Notes under the pieces: model-generated
The model's database searches: none
Told to the model about the DNA's origin: nothing
What the model saw: the letters and a program-made list of their open reading frames with translations, nothing else
Assembly: GCA_022925895.1 (NCBI GenBank)
Contig: JAKSYS010000174.1
Coordinates: forward strand, 31,886-95,885
Length of the DNA stretch: 64,000 bases
Direction of reading: 5' to 3'
Source: Fragilaria crotonensis
Taxonomy: Eukaryota > Bacillariophyta > Fragilariophyceae > Fragilariales > Fragilariaceae
Program-made: the position numbers and the translations under genes
Shown: in pieces, positions 32,218-42,441 of the stretch
Layout: every line of letters starts with the position of its first letter
How positions within the stretch are numbered: position 1 is the stretch's first letter

Positions 32218-33609
32218 TCAAATGCCAACGCCAACGGCCGCCGCGACAAGAGCAGCCGCCATTCCCATCTCAGCGGCGTGCCTGAGCTCGTACTGCCATT
32301 CGCCCCATTTGTCACAATGGCCGGAGCCACAATCTTGGACTCGTAAGCCTGCACACTGTCGCCGCCGGCCGTGAAAACAAGTTGGCGCCGTCATTGAATG
32401 TGACAAAAGTGCTCAAGAGGCTGGGATCCGTCGCAAACTCAACAGCACCAGACGACGCATCAATCTTGTGAACTGAGTAGTTGTAGGGCAAAAAGATGGA
32501 ATCGCCGTATGGACTCAGAACCATGGCACCAGTCAACCAGCTTTTCTCTTGTGGCATCGACCAGATTGTCGCCCCATCCAAGGCATCAATGGCGACCGTG
32601 GTCCAGTAGGCGGAGGCGTACACAACACGATCATCCGGACTTACAACTGGCGAGAAGTAGGTCTGTTGACTCTTCCCACTATTGTCGCGAGCAAAGGCAT
32701 TGCTCCAAGTGGGACCGGAGGAAATGTCGCTTGCGTTGAGTTTCATCAAACCAAACAAGTCGTCCATGAAATACAGGAATTCTCCAGACTTGCTGGATAC
32801 CGCATTTGACCATATATTGTTGCAATTGGTTCCTGCTGTCCTTTGACTTGTCGCTCTGCCACTGGGGGCAAGAAAGGTGGATCCCTGTGCAAAACATAGA
32901 TTGGGTGTCCTGTAGAAATTAACATAATCGCCATATTGTGCGGTGATCTGATAGATTCCTGCCGAAATGCTTTCCCCTCCAACTTCGGCAAGAATTCCGC
33001 CATACAGAAAGCCATTCAAATAGGTCCAGCCAGCCATGGGCAAGAACTTCTTTTTCCATAGAACTTCTCCCGACCGTATGTTGAAGGCATACACTTCCCC
33101 TTGCGCGAAATGTTGGTAGAAGACTTGTCCATCATCCGACCATGCCGCATTGCCAGAGGTTGGTAGCGACATGCCAAAGGAAGTCACATTGAACTCCCAT
33201 GCTGACTTGCTGGACGAAAATCCCAGCAAACTAACTGATTGTCACTGCTGCCGTCGGAACCGGCAATCCCTGTCTCGACTGTCAAAATTGCATAATCCAA
33301 GCGATTGTCACTCTCCCGGATGGCAACATTCCGGACAGACGAGAGGCCAGTGACGCTTCCCAAATCTATTTCTTCGACTATCGAACCATCCTCTGGTTTC
33401 AGAGAAACGATTCGTTCGGGATTATGTCCCAAGACGTACAGGAGATCCTCAGCTTTGCTGTAGTGAAATGCAGCCGGTTGGACCGACAAAGTTTTCGACC
33501 AAACGGAAACAGGTCTTTGATATGATGCTTCTGAAGCACTGCCAAGGATTGGAACCAGCAACGTGACAAGCGCAACTGCTTTTGCTCGTCGTGTCATTGT
33601 CCTCGTCAT
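32218..33609 (-). pseudogene. Secreted PQQ-like beta-propeller protein, copy 2, with three apparent frameshifts
   Basis: Same protein as at 9642-11035, with the start at 33609, the signal peptide and the propeller repeats. Frame breaks relative to copy 1 are at about 33220 (GAAAATCCC against GAAAAATCCC), about 32377 (GTGAAAACAAG against GTGAAAAACAAG) and about 32264 (TTCCCATC against TTCCCCATC). The A-run near 32490, where copy 1 is broken, is intact here. Each break is a single missing base in a homopolymer, and combining the intact parts of both copies gives one continuous frame. The pattern suggests residual sequencing error. Unlike copy 1, this copy keeps its own upstream DNA. Confidence 0.6.
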
Positions 33610-33661
33610 GGTGGTAGCAGACTTGGATGTTCCGCACAGCCATCAGGGCGGGGAAAATGAG

Positions 33662-34132
33662 TTTTCGGAGTATACTTACAAGTTACGCCGGCCGGCCTTG
33701 AAAGCCTTCCACACATATGGTTTTTAATTTGTTTATTTAAAGGATTTTTCGAGAATTACGCGTGTCCACCATTGCAGACTTAGGTACATGAGGAACATCA
33801 TAATATATGTGATTATGTTTTTCAATATTTTGAACACATGCAGGTTTATGTTGATTTTGGTGAGCTTATCAAAATTGTTGTTATACGCTAATACATCATC
33901 ATATAGGAGATTAAAGCATAAATGATTACTTCTTGTTGTGGAACCAGTAACCAGTCCTGTTGAATTGCTACCAGAACTCCGTACGGCATTGTAGTCGGTG
34001 TCATGTCTACTGAAGTGTAATGGCAACAGACAACAGCGAGTGAACCGTGAACAAGCAGAATATGCCGAGTACGCTTGTGTTGGTGCAGATTATAGAAGGC
34101 ACTATGAAGAGACAGTACGGTATGATTTCACG
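33662..34132. other. Intergenic sequence without a recognisable gene
   Basis: AT-rich DNA beyond the duplication boundary. A short plus-strand frame from 33998 (VNREQAEYAEYACVGADYRR) runs into the hAT element and has no recognised relative, so it could be debris of an older element. No RNA gene is seen. Confidence 0.5.
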
Positions 34133-34787
34133 GAAAAGGCCAAGGGTGGCAACGCTAGGTTTAACTCAACTAGGTTTTACTAGGTTTGAACCTAAAACCT
34201 AGATTTCATTTGAGACGAATAATTTAGGTTTTTGGTTTAACTCAAGGGTTTAGGGTTACGGGTTATGAGTTACGAGTTACTTTAAGTCTTTATGGGTTTG
34301 TTACAGCGAATGAGCGAGTAACATGTTTAACTAGCAGCCATGACAATCGAAGAGGAAGATAAAAGAATGAGGTCCAAACAAAGTTGAGGAATGCCTTGGT
34401 TGCCATGACTGTGGAGAAGGTGGTCTGCATAAAGTCCAACCATGCTGCATTTGAAGATTGTATGTTTGAGGAATCTGGTGCCGACAGCAGGGTGTACTAC
34501 ACATGAGCAGCAGAGGAGGATCCAGCCATCAGATTGGTAGTGCTGGCTAAGGCATAATGATGAATTAGCTGTACCAGGCAACTGTTACAGCTACCGGTAG
34601 ATAGACTGTGCGAGAGGTGAGACGTGAGACTCTTCCCAGTGCACCTTTACATAGTAGTACAGTACATCGGGTACAGTGGCCGGTAGATTAGGTTTGGAAT
34701 TTAGGTTTAACTAGGTTTAACTAGGTTTAAACCTAAACCTAAAATTGAAAAAATAAAAATTAGGTTTTTGCCACCCTTGGAAAAGGC
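34133..34787. mobile_element. hAT-type non-autonomous DNA transposon (MITE) with 8-bp target-site duplication
   Basis: The element proper is 34141-34779 (639 bp). Terminal inverted repeats are CAAGGGTGGCAA at the left and TTGCCACCCTTG at the right, a perfect 12-bp match. Flanking 8-mers GAAAAGGC at 34133-34140 and 34780-34787 are identical. The 8-bp duplication and a terminus of the form CAAGGGTG are diagnostic of hAT transposons. Sub-terminal tracts are rich in short TAGGTTTAAC / AACCTA direct and inverted repeats, a usual transposase-binding arrangement. There is no transposase reading frame inside, so it must have been moved by a hAT transposase encoded elsewhere. Confidence 0.9.
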
Positions 34788-35273
34788 ATCTTTTCCTGCA
34801 TGAGTGGTTTCCTCATAAACCAAAAACCTCACGTTAATGATAGGATACTTGAGTCGACCTGGTTGGGTCTAGATGATAATGGCAATGAACCAAAACAGCG
34901 AGCATCTGCCGAAGAGCGGGCACGTTTACTTATGCTGACGATTCCCAAGTCCCAAGACCTTGTCAACAAAAAGGTCACTTCGAATTCAACTTTTGAACCA
35001 AATGATGGTACTCTACTACTCTAGAAGTACCTATGTGAATAAAAACAGGAGGGCAGAGACTCGGAAATAACCCTTGGTGCAGGGCGAATCGCTGCATCAG
35101 GTAAAAAAGTGCGCTGTCGTTGCATTTTTCCCGTTGACAAAGGCATACCACAGTTGGAGGAAATTTCATCATTATTCTTTCTTCTGGATGGGATTGGATG
35201 CGTACGACTGCTAGAAATGGATCTGAGCAAAGTTCCTGCCAAAAGCACAATAAGCGAATATTAGCCATGGTGC
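34788..35273. other. Intergenic sequence; possible relic frame interrupted by the hAT element
   Basis: A plus-strand frame at 34800-35024 (including LDDNGNEPKQRASAEERARL) has the hydrophilic look of coding DNA. It is cut by the hAT insertion on its left side and has no upstream start or recognised family. The rest, up to the stop of the next gene, has no visible feature. Confidence 0.4.
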
Positions 35274-35960
35274 CTATTCCTCTTCCCCATGAAAGTCAAG
35301 AAACATCTTCTCCAACTCTGGCATGACCTTCTCGCTCTCGTCGGGGCTCAACAAGACTCTTTGTCCAGCAACCACTTCCTTACCCACCAAGAGAACTGGG
35401 TCAAGCAAACGAACCAGATTGAATTCCATGTCCCGATGTTCAAAGCTCAGAAGCACTTCGACTTCTTCTTCATCCGAGTCTGAGTCGTCGTCATCATCCT
35501 CATCTTGGTCCTCATCATCGTCTTCGTCGAGCTCCCCAACCAGAGTCAATGTCTGCGGCGTTCTCTGCAAAACCAGCTCTTCACCAAACTCTTCTGCCAC
35601 AATCGATTCCGCAATGGGAAAGACATCGTCCATGAGATCCTCTTCAAGTTCCACAGGGACCAGTTGGTCGTCATCATCAAAATAACAAAGGGCAACGGCG
35701 TGGTCGCATGGGACGCCAATGGTGTATTCGACGCCGTCAACTTTGGCGACGGCATCGACGTAGCATTCAATGAAACTGTTGGTTTCAAGATCCATAAAGG
35801 GAATGGGAACTTGAGAGTCATCGTTGGATACGACATGCAACTCGTTGTACAGTTTCGTGGCACTGTACAACGAGCGAGGGGCGAACGCAGCAATGGGACT
35901 GAAGGCCCATGTCATGCTCGGAAGCAAGACTATCAGGATGGATGCACTTGCACTTCTCAT
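35274..35960 (-). CDS. Plastid-targeted protein, DUF3727-like
   Basis: 228 residues without introns. The N-terminus has a signal peptide (SASILIVLLPSMTWA) followed by FSPIAAFAPRSLYS. The Phe right after the predicted cleavage and the AFAP text form the ASAFAP-type signal that sends proteins into diatom and other secondary red plastids. The mature part reads SFIECYVDAVAKVDGVEYTI, with IGVPCDHAVALCYFDD following, then an acidic (EDDDEDQDEDDDDD) insert and a C-terminal LLSPDESEKVMPELEKMF. The arrangement resembles the DUF3727 family of cyanobacteria and plastids, whose function is not established. Family assignment is moderate; plastid location is better supported. It is transcribed away from the SET gene, leaving a 600-bp divergent promoter region. 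Confidence 0.7.
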   Translation of the reverse strand: MRSASASILIVLLPSMTWAFSPIAAFAPRSLYSATKLYNELHVVSNDDSQVPIPFMDLETNSFIECYVDAVAKVDGVEYTIGVPCDHAVALCYFDDDDQLVPVELEEDLMDDVFPIAESIVAEEFGEELVLQRTPQTLTLVGELDEDDDEDQDEDDDDDSDSDEEEVEVLLSFEHRDMEFNLVRLLDPVLLVGKEVVAGQRVLLSPDESEKVMPELEKMFLDFHGEEE

Positions 35961-36559
35961 GATGATGATGACGATACTGTGAATTGTGGATTATTCGAAT
36001 TCCTTGTTTTAATTGTAGTGGTAAAAGTATCAAGTATTGGGTCTATCAATTGGTCTATCAATGCAATTGAGTGACAGCGTTGGTTTTTCTGGTCCGAGGT
36101 TTGACACAAATCTTCTACTGGAGGATGGTATTGTTGAGTGATAAATGCGATATGCATATGTAGGGAGGAGTTTCTACGATCAACATGTACTGGCACATGG
36201 AGTATTCGTACTCGATGCCTGATCCGATTGCGGATTGAAGATTCGCATGCCAATTGCAAAAATTTGAAAGGACAGAATCGGCTCAAAAATCCATTTATTC
36301 TGTACGGTGAGGCGTGAGGCGTCCAGACGACAGGTTTTCAGAGTAGATCATCGTTCATCATGAATCACTCCTCATGTATGTAGGTTCACTTATATATATA
36401 TAGAGGTTGTGGGTAGTGCGGGTGGGTTCGCGAGAAATGTTTGATTCGAGAACGTCTCACAAATTTCTCACTTTTGCTACGGAATATGCGATGACTACTG
36501 TACCGTACTATGCATACGGAAATAGATGGATGAGTTGATTGACGACGAGTTGACGAGTG
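35961..36559. promoter_or_regulatory. Divergent intergenic region between the plastid protein and the SET-domain gene
   Basis: 600 bp with both flanking genes transcribed outward, so it should hold both promoters. A TATATATATATAG stretch near 36391-36404 lies about 155 bp upstream of the SET start. No RNA gene or repeat is visible. No specific factor site is claimed. Confidence 0.4.
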
Positions 36560-38340
36560 ATGAATGTTGTTGTTGTCCTACTTTTGCTCATTCTACCACC
36601 AGCATCGGCTACACACACTCAGCCGCAAGACCAATGCGTTCCACAGCAACACCAATGTACACTTTACATGGCTCCTTCGACGATTCCCAATGGAGGACTC
36701 GGAATCTTTACTGGAGTTGCCATGAGAAAAGGTGATTTCCTCGCAACGGAGGATATTGCGATTCCTCTAGTGGATTTACATAAACACAATCGCATTCCAA
36801 GAGGTCAGAGACTCGATTCCATATTGTCCAACTATGTTTGGAGTTTGGATGCCATGGGAATGGATCGGGAAGCGCAACACGGCAGCGCCTTTGTGCCGGG
36901 GGTGCACGCTGCTGCCAATTCACTCCCAGTGATGATTAATGTGGAGGCGGAACTTCCAAAGCATACGCCGAGTCACAGAAGCTGCAATCGATCTCGTGAT
37001 CCTAATGCAGGGGCTATGACGCACTATACCGGCATTCGCACCTTCGCAACAAGAGATATTCCTCAAGGCGGGGAATTGTTTGTACATTACGGCGATACGT
37101 GGTTTACATCAAGGAACATGACGAATGTGCCACTGCAAACCGATCTCAAGTCTTCAAAGCAGCTCATGATTGATTTCAGGAATGTCACGGCAGCACATAG
37201 TGCCGGACTCCAACATGATTTGTGGATGTTGATTCGATCCGTGCCATTCTCATCTGCCATTACGTCAGTATTTCCCAACGATGTCGACGGCCTTTTCAAA
37301 GTTATCGAAAAGGATGACCTTGGGCTTCTCTTCCAAGCCAACGCTACAGCTTCGATTGATTATTTGGAGCAGAATGGTATTTGTTCGAACGTGATCCAAC
37401 CTCAGCAAAGTACGACACCGGGAGCCGGTCTGGGTGCTTTCGCGACGCGTCGGTTTGACCAGGGAACCATCGTCATTTCATCACCCGTCCTCCATATTCA
37501 AAATTTTCAATCCTCCAAATATATGAAAAGAAGTGGTCCGAAGCTGGCAAGTGGAAGCCGTCGGATGTGGTCGAGTCGCATCAACTGTTGGTCAATTATT
37601 GTTTCGGTCATGTCGACACGACCATGATGCTGTGTCCGTACGCAAGTGGAGTCAACTACATGAATCACAATCGATCAAAAGCGAACGTACGAATCCAATG
37701 GTCAAGTGATGGACGGTTGTTCCACAATCAAACAATCATGACATTGTCACCCAACGACATTCCGGTGGATAAGGTTGGGTTGGCACTGGATTACATTGCA
37801 TTGCGCGATATCAATGCCGGTGAAGAACTGTTTCTGGATGCTGGTGCTGCCTGGGAAGAGGCGTGGCAAATCCATGTAGAATTATGGGAAGCCGATGATG
37901 CTCATGATGAGGTGTCGTCAAGCGCATTGATGAATGAACGTCAAGATCCACTTCGAACACGCGACGAACAAAGAATCAATCCCTATACACACCACGAGCT
38001 TCACTGTCATGAAAGTCTCCTTTTAGACTATTTCACCTGGAGAACGATCGTCAAGCGAGAGGATCTCTGGGTGGCAGGTGGACGAGATGGCATTCGGTGT
38101 AACATTCTTCGACGCCATGTCAACCAAGACTGTGAATTTGTCTACGATGTAAACTTCTTCGACGACGAAAACGACATGGAGGTGCAAAACCGGAATGTGC
38201 CGCGCAATGCATTTTATTTTGTGGACAAGTATTATTCTAGCGAGATGCACTCACCTCGTGCGTTTCGGTATCCCTACCAAATTCCTGATGATATGGTGCC
38301 GTTCGCTTGGAAGAAAAAATCCACAGAAATACTCGAATAA
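36560..38340 (+). CDS. Secreted or endomembrane protein with two SET-like modules, one apparent frameshift
   Basis: The start at 36560 gives a strong signal peptide (NVVVVLLLLILPPASA). Module 1 has GGLGIFTGVAMRKGDF and ends THYTGIRTFATRDIPQGGEL followed by FVHYG. Module 2 has GAGLGAFATRRFDQGT, YASGVNYMNHNRSKANV and LRDINAGEELFLDAG. These are the GxGxF, NHS/NHN and GEELxxxYG-type motifs of SET domains, which methylate lysines. The first frame closes at 37627. The second (visible from 37513) continues to 38340 in another register, and a single base missing around 37502-37513 (AATTTTCAATCC) reconnects them in mid-module 2. A signal peptide on a SET protein is unusual, so substrates may lie in the secretory pathway. 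It is a real frameshifted gene or a sequencing slip; the rest of the frame is well kept. Confidence 0.7.
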
Positions 38341-38566
38341 CTTTAAAACCTTCACACTTCACACCCACCGTCTGTTAGGGTCATTTTGTAGAGTCTTTGT
38401 ACGCTGATGAGGAAGCCCGTAGACCGAGGTTGATAGTTGTCAATTCGAAAGATACGTGTTGGAACTCCACCTCGAGCATCACCGTTGCTAATGGGCTATC
38501 CCCCCCCTCCCGACGGTCTACTGCTTGATTAAGAAACAACACGTTACGAAAATACAAAGATAATGC

Positions 38567-38584
38567 AGAGAGAGAGAGAGAGAG
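38567..38584. repeat. (AG)n microsatellite
   Basis: Nine AG units, located 31 bp beyond the stop codon of the ribosomal protein gene, in its presumed 3' UTR. Confidence 0.9.
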
Positions 38585-38615
38585 AACATTTTGATAGACC
38601 GAAAGCTACTACAAT

Positions 38616-39047
38616 TTACGAACGTGGCTTCTCCTTCTTGTCCTTATAGAGTGCCCAGAGTGAGACACCAGCCACCTTGACAACCTTGAATCGTACTCCA
38701 GGAATATCTCCGACGGCGTGACCGGAACGACCGAATCCTGCAATCAAAACTTCGTCGTTCTCATCGACGAAATTCAAGCAACCATCACGTGGGACGAACG
38801 CCGCAATCTTCTTTCCGTTCTTGATGAGCTGCACGCGAACACACTTTCGGATAGCACTGTTTGGCTGCTTGGCTTCAATACCAATCTTCTCCAGAACAAT
38901 TCCCTTTGCCATGGTGGATCCTCCCATAGGATTAGCCTTCATGGCAGTAATAGAATTCTTCTTACAGTATTTCAAATCATGCCAACGCTGATTACGACGG
39001 TGGGTTCGGAGCTTACGACCGGTGTTGATTCCACTTGGCTTTCCCAT
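38616..39047 (-). CDS. RPS23: 40S ribosomal protein S23 (uS12)
   Basis: 143 residues, the usual length, in one uninterrupted exon. It starts [20 protein letters not shown] and contains the near-universal decoding-centre loop [20 protein letters not shown], with the conserved proline of the hydroxylation site in the RDGCLN/PNSA core region. It ends KDKKEKPRS. In the cytosolic ribosome uS12 sits at the decoding site and monitors codon-anticodon pairing. The gene is divergent from the Rab5-type gene, with about 460 bp between the two start codons. No odd features; high confidence. Confidence 0.98.
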   Translation of the reverse strand: MGKPSGINTGRKLRTHRRNQRWHDLKYCKKNSITAMKANPMGGSTMAKGIVLEKIGIEAKQPNSAIRKCVRVQLIKNGKKIAAFVPRDGCLNFVDENDEVLIAGFGRSGHAVGDIPGVRFKVVKVAGVSLWALYKDKKEKPRS

Positions 39048-39509
39048 GGTGATCGATTTGAAACTATGACTAATGTATTCGAGTGGATTACAGGAAAGAG
39101 GAGAGGAGGGGGTAGAAATGAAGTGAGTGTCACTGCAGAGGAAAGTGTAACGGGGCAGTAAAATGCATCATCGTCGATCGTACCTTTCGGTTTCAACTGT
39201 GCTACGTGAGTGCTGCAAATGGTGCTGTAGTCCCACACGAGGTTTGTACGCGTACCAGTAGTACTCGAGTAAGTGGTAAGAAAAAAATGAAACAGGAACT
39301 TGGAATTTGCAATCTGTTTGGTCTTGAGGGAAAGTACTGTCAGATAAACGCCGGTATGGACGAACAGTGCCAACCAAGTCGTACGAGTCAATCCCCGTTT
39401 CCGACGGGACACGACCCCTTTTAAAGAGACGACAGCACACGACACGCGAACAGTACAGGAAGTCCAACCCTCTTACCTCATATATTGACACAAAACAACG
39501 AACAAGAGT
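39048..39509. promoter_or_regulatory. Divergent intergenic region between RPS23 and the Rab5-type gene
   Basis: 462 bp containing both 5' regions. Pyrimidine-rich stretches lie on the minus strand close to the RPS23 start, as is common for ribosomal protein genes. No canonical TATA box stands out. Confidence 0.35.
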
Positions 39510-40451
39510 ATGACCAGTACTATGAATCACAACCGCGTCTGTCACTTTAAGCTCGTTCTGCTTGGCGATACCGCTGTCGGCAAATCATGCCTTGTTGTCA
39601 GATTCGTGCGAGATGAGTTCTTTGAGTTTCAAGAGCCTACAATCGGAGGTAAGGCATGTTCCATGGTGATGGTGTTGTTGTCAGTCGTTGAATCGATTTT
39701 TCTTGTTCTCTGTCGTGTTCTTTTTTGGAGTAGCCAGTGCCAGTATGTTACAACGCATATTCTACATCACTGTATATGGATACTGTCGAAGGTCGGAATG
39801 TTCGAAAACCGCGACCTGCACGGGAGTACGGAGGACTACTACCGCGAGAGTTTTCGTATGTACTGTTGACGGCTTCAAGCACACGCACGAAGCAATCCTG
39901 CCACTTTGTAATAGAAATCGACCACAACCATGATGCCATGAACAAGAATCAAAAACTCTTCTAACACTGTCGTCACCATTTTTACACGAATAGCCGCATT
40001 CTTGACGCAAACAGTTGCTCTCGACGATGCGACAGTCAAGTTCGAGATCTGGGATACCGCAGGACAGGAACGATACCGATCCTTAGCTCCCATGTATTAT
40101 CGCGGTGCGTCCGCTGCAATTGTCGTTTACGACATTACAAATCAAGATTCCTTCACTGGCGCCAAAGGCTGGGTCAAGGAACTTCAGAGACGAGGTGATC
40201 CAAATGTAGTCATCGCTTTGGCCGGAAACAAGGCAGATCTGGATTCCAGACGCAAGGTGGAGTTTGAAGAGGCGCAGGCCTATGCCGAAGAAAATGGTAT
40301 TTTGCACTTGGAAACAAGTGCCAAAAATGCAAACAATGTCAAGGCTCTCTTTGTGGAAATCGCAAAGAAACTGCCAAAGAATCCGCCTCAGCAGGAACGA
40401 GAAGCCTTTCCCATCATGGCGACTCAGCAGGACAGTCGAAGTTGCTGCTAG
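39510..40451 (+). CDS. RAB5: Rab5-family small GTPase
   Basis: Exons are 39510-39648 and 39994-40451, with a 345-nt GT-AG intron; splicing gives [11 protein letters not shown] and a protein of 198 residues. Visible GTPase motifs are GDTAVGKS (P-loop), the switch-I Thr in [20 protein letters not shown] (switch II), NKAD (guanine specificity) and ETSAKNA. The switch-region text AFLTQTV and [20 protein letters not shown] is that of Rab5 rather than Rab7 or Rab11. The C-terminus SRSCC supplies two cysteines for geranylgeranylation. The protein acts on early endosomes in vesicle tethering and fusion. A second in-frame ATG at 39522 could be the real start; only four residues are at stake. Confidence 0.95.
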
Positions 40452-40903
40452 GCACTTGTGTTCTCAATGTAAATGCCATTTTCCACACTAAAATCGTTCG
40501 AACTGTTCGTCCTGTCTCGGATCACTCAATTTTGAGAAAAGTGGAGATGGAATAGTATAAAGCTCTGTATGTTCGATGTCACCAAGTCTGCATACAATGT
40601 CAAATGTAGTCCTTGTAGAATACGAACACTAGCGGTAGGCGCTGCGCCAAAACGCAAGGATTAGACACCTCCAGCCCAAACTTTCGGACTATTAGGATTG
40701 CACGCTACAATAGAAGAAAGCAACAAACGCCACACATGGCAGCTGCATAAAGCCACCCAGATTGAAGTGAACTCATTATATGTTGTCCACAGACGTTTAT
40801 AAAATGGACGTGGCCTGTTTTACAGAGATCGCGACCTGGAGACACTTCCGATCCGCACGCGCGCGAGCTTCGGGATGGTGTTCGATTCCCCCGGCACAAC
40901 TTA
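40452..40903. other. Convergent 3' intergenic region, no gene seen
   Basis: Lies between the stops of the Rab5-type and PP2C genes, which point at each other. It should contain both 3' UTRs. A tRNA-like T-loop string near 40880 was examined and rejected. Confidence 0.5.
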
Positions 40904-42441
40904 TTAACCTTTGTAGTTGAAGAGATTGGCAATAATGATAGTGGTATCATCAATTACTTGCTCCTCTCTCATCCACCTGGTGCTACTTTCTTTCACCAAA
41001 ACATCAACCCCTTCCGTAGGTCCCTTCTGAGCCTCAGCCATATCAATGGTCTCTTGGTTGTCAACAAATTCCCAAAGACCGTCTGTGGCAATCACCAAGA
41101 ACTTGTCAGTGGCAGGGTCAAGTTCGTGTTCGGTGAATTCTGGGTCCGAGATCACTCCTGCCGTATGTGCAACGGCGTCACCGAGAGATCTACATGACGC
41201 GAAAGTAATCGTGTTAGCACAACGTTCCTTCAGTAAGCATTCATACGACCTTGTATCCTTGAAAGCAATACATTTTCTCTTCCTCACTTACCTTGACATG
41301 GCCAAACCTGGCACATCCATGTGTCCGAGCCAGACACGCATTGGACCATCGATACCGTCATCGTATTCGACGGCGAAGACGCGTCCGCCGCAGGCGATAA
41401 TACGCTCCTTCTCCGCAGGAGAATCAGGCTTGTGATCAAAGGTGATCTCGACAGGAACGAGACGGCCAGCCTCTTCCTTGGCCAAAATGACACGGGAGTC
41501 GCCAATGTTGACTCCCGTTACAGTGTTGCCACGTATGATCGCCATGGACAAGGTTGTTCCACTGAACTCCGTGTCGATACGAAAGTTACGAATAATGCTG
41601 TGTTCGATCTTGGCAATGGACTCGGCAGATGCCTTCCGAAGGTCCGATGCCCAAGTTGGGTGGTTGAACATTTCATTGGTCAACTGTTCGCGGAAGGAGG
41701 CAGACACAGCATCTCCGTGTTCTCCATGCCCATCCAAGACACAAAGCACCAAAGTATTAGTTGCAGGATCAGCCGCCATCACCAGGGCGTCCTGGTTCTT
41801 CTTGCGAGGATTGTAGGGAGCATGTCCCTTCTTGGAAACACCCGAGTATTCAGTAACAGCGCATCGAACCACGCTTGTCGGCTGTGAGTAGCAGTGGTAG
41901 GAAGGTGGGGAGAAATGTTAAGCGAATTGCGGTCGACTCAGAAAACGTCGCATCCTGTGAGCAGCTGTCACGTACCTGTGGTTCAACCTTTACAACCTCA
42001 GGTTCTGAAACAGATAGCTTGGAAACACCATCAATGGTGTCGCTGGCACCGGTGACGGTAAGACGACGGCGCATCTTCTGGAACTGAGCCCCAAGACCAG
42101 ATGTCGAAGACTATGCATGATATTGAGTGTAGAGGAAAGCATTGTCATGTTAGAGAGAGAAAAAGTAGTGGCACAAGTAAAGCACATAATTGCACGCAGC
42201 AAATTGCAAGAAGAATTGTCAAAATCATGGGATAATGAGACATTCCCGGGTTCCTATCCCTCGGAATGACCAATTAGAACTGTCACCGAAGTGAAGATCA
42301 CGCAGCTGCTTCTTTCAATGTCTCTCCTTCCCCTTGTCACAAGCAACTTACAGCTCCCTTTCCACTGGCATCTTTCTTGTCATCCTCCTTCACGTAGTTC
42401 GTGGCATGAGTTGCGGAATGTGAATGCGGAGCTGCGCTCAT
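40904..42441 (-). CDS. PP2C-type (PPM) protein phosphatase
   Basis: Four exons: 42441-42352, 42110-41976, 41881-41292 and 41189-40904, all with GT-AG introns (241, 94 and 102 nt), giving 366 residues. The start MSAAPHSHSATHATNY opens a short hydrophilic N-terminal extension; a basic segment RRRLTVTG precedes the catalytic domain. PP2C motifs are KKNQDAL, LCVLDGHGEHGDAVS (metal-binding Asp and Gly), FSGTTLSMAII, VNIGDSRVIL, the ATDGLWEF motif and IDDTTIIIANLF at the end. These Asp residues bind the Mn/Mg ions that hydrolyse phospho-Ser/Thr. The splice joints GKGA/SSTSG and EPQ/PTSVV rest on clear GT-AG signals but the N-terminal exons lack a family match. Confidence 0.9.

Larger units (their letters stand above)
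20156..33661. repeat. Segmental duplication, copy 2, carrying the LINE B insertion
   Basis: Matches 6076-11085 in the same order and orientation: NSE4 leader/3' end, NSE4, RNase H1 leader, RNase H1, beta-propeller gene. LINE B (21991-30495) splits the RNase H1 leader. The match ends at 33661 (GGGGAAAATGAG), after which unique sequence continues, whereas copy 1 passes straight into LINE A. Divergence is low but includes private indels in each copy. Confidence 0.9.

Noticed and set aside
34240-34260. Telomere sequence (GGGTTTAGGGTTACGGG)
   Set aside because: Only one or two degenerate units occur, inside the defined hAT element; no tandem telomere array exists.
40840-40910. tRNA-like T-arm string (GTTCGATTCCCCC) near 40880
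   Set aside because: No acceptor stem complementary to CCGGCAC lies 60-90 bp upstream, and no D-arm or anticodon arm can be drawn.
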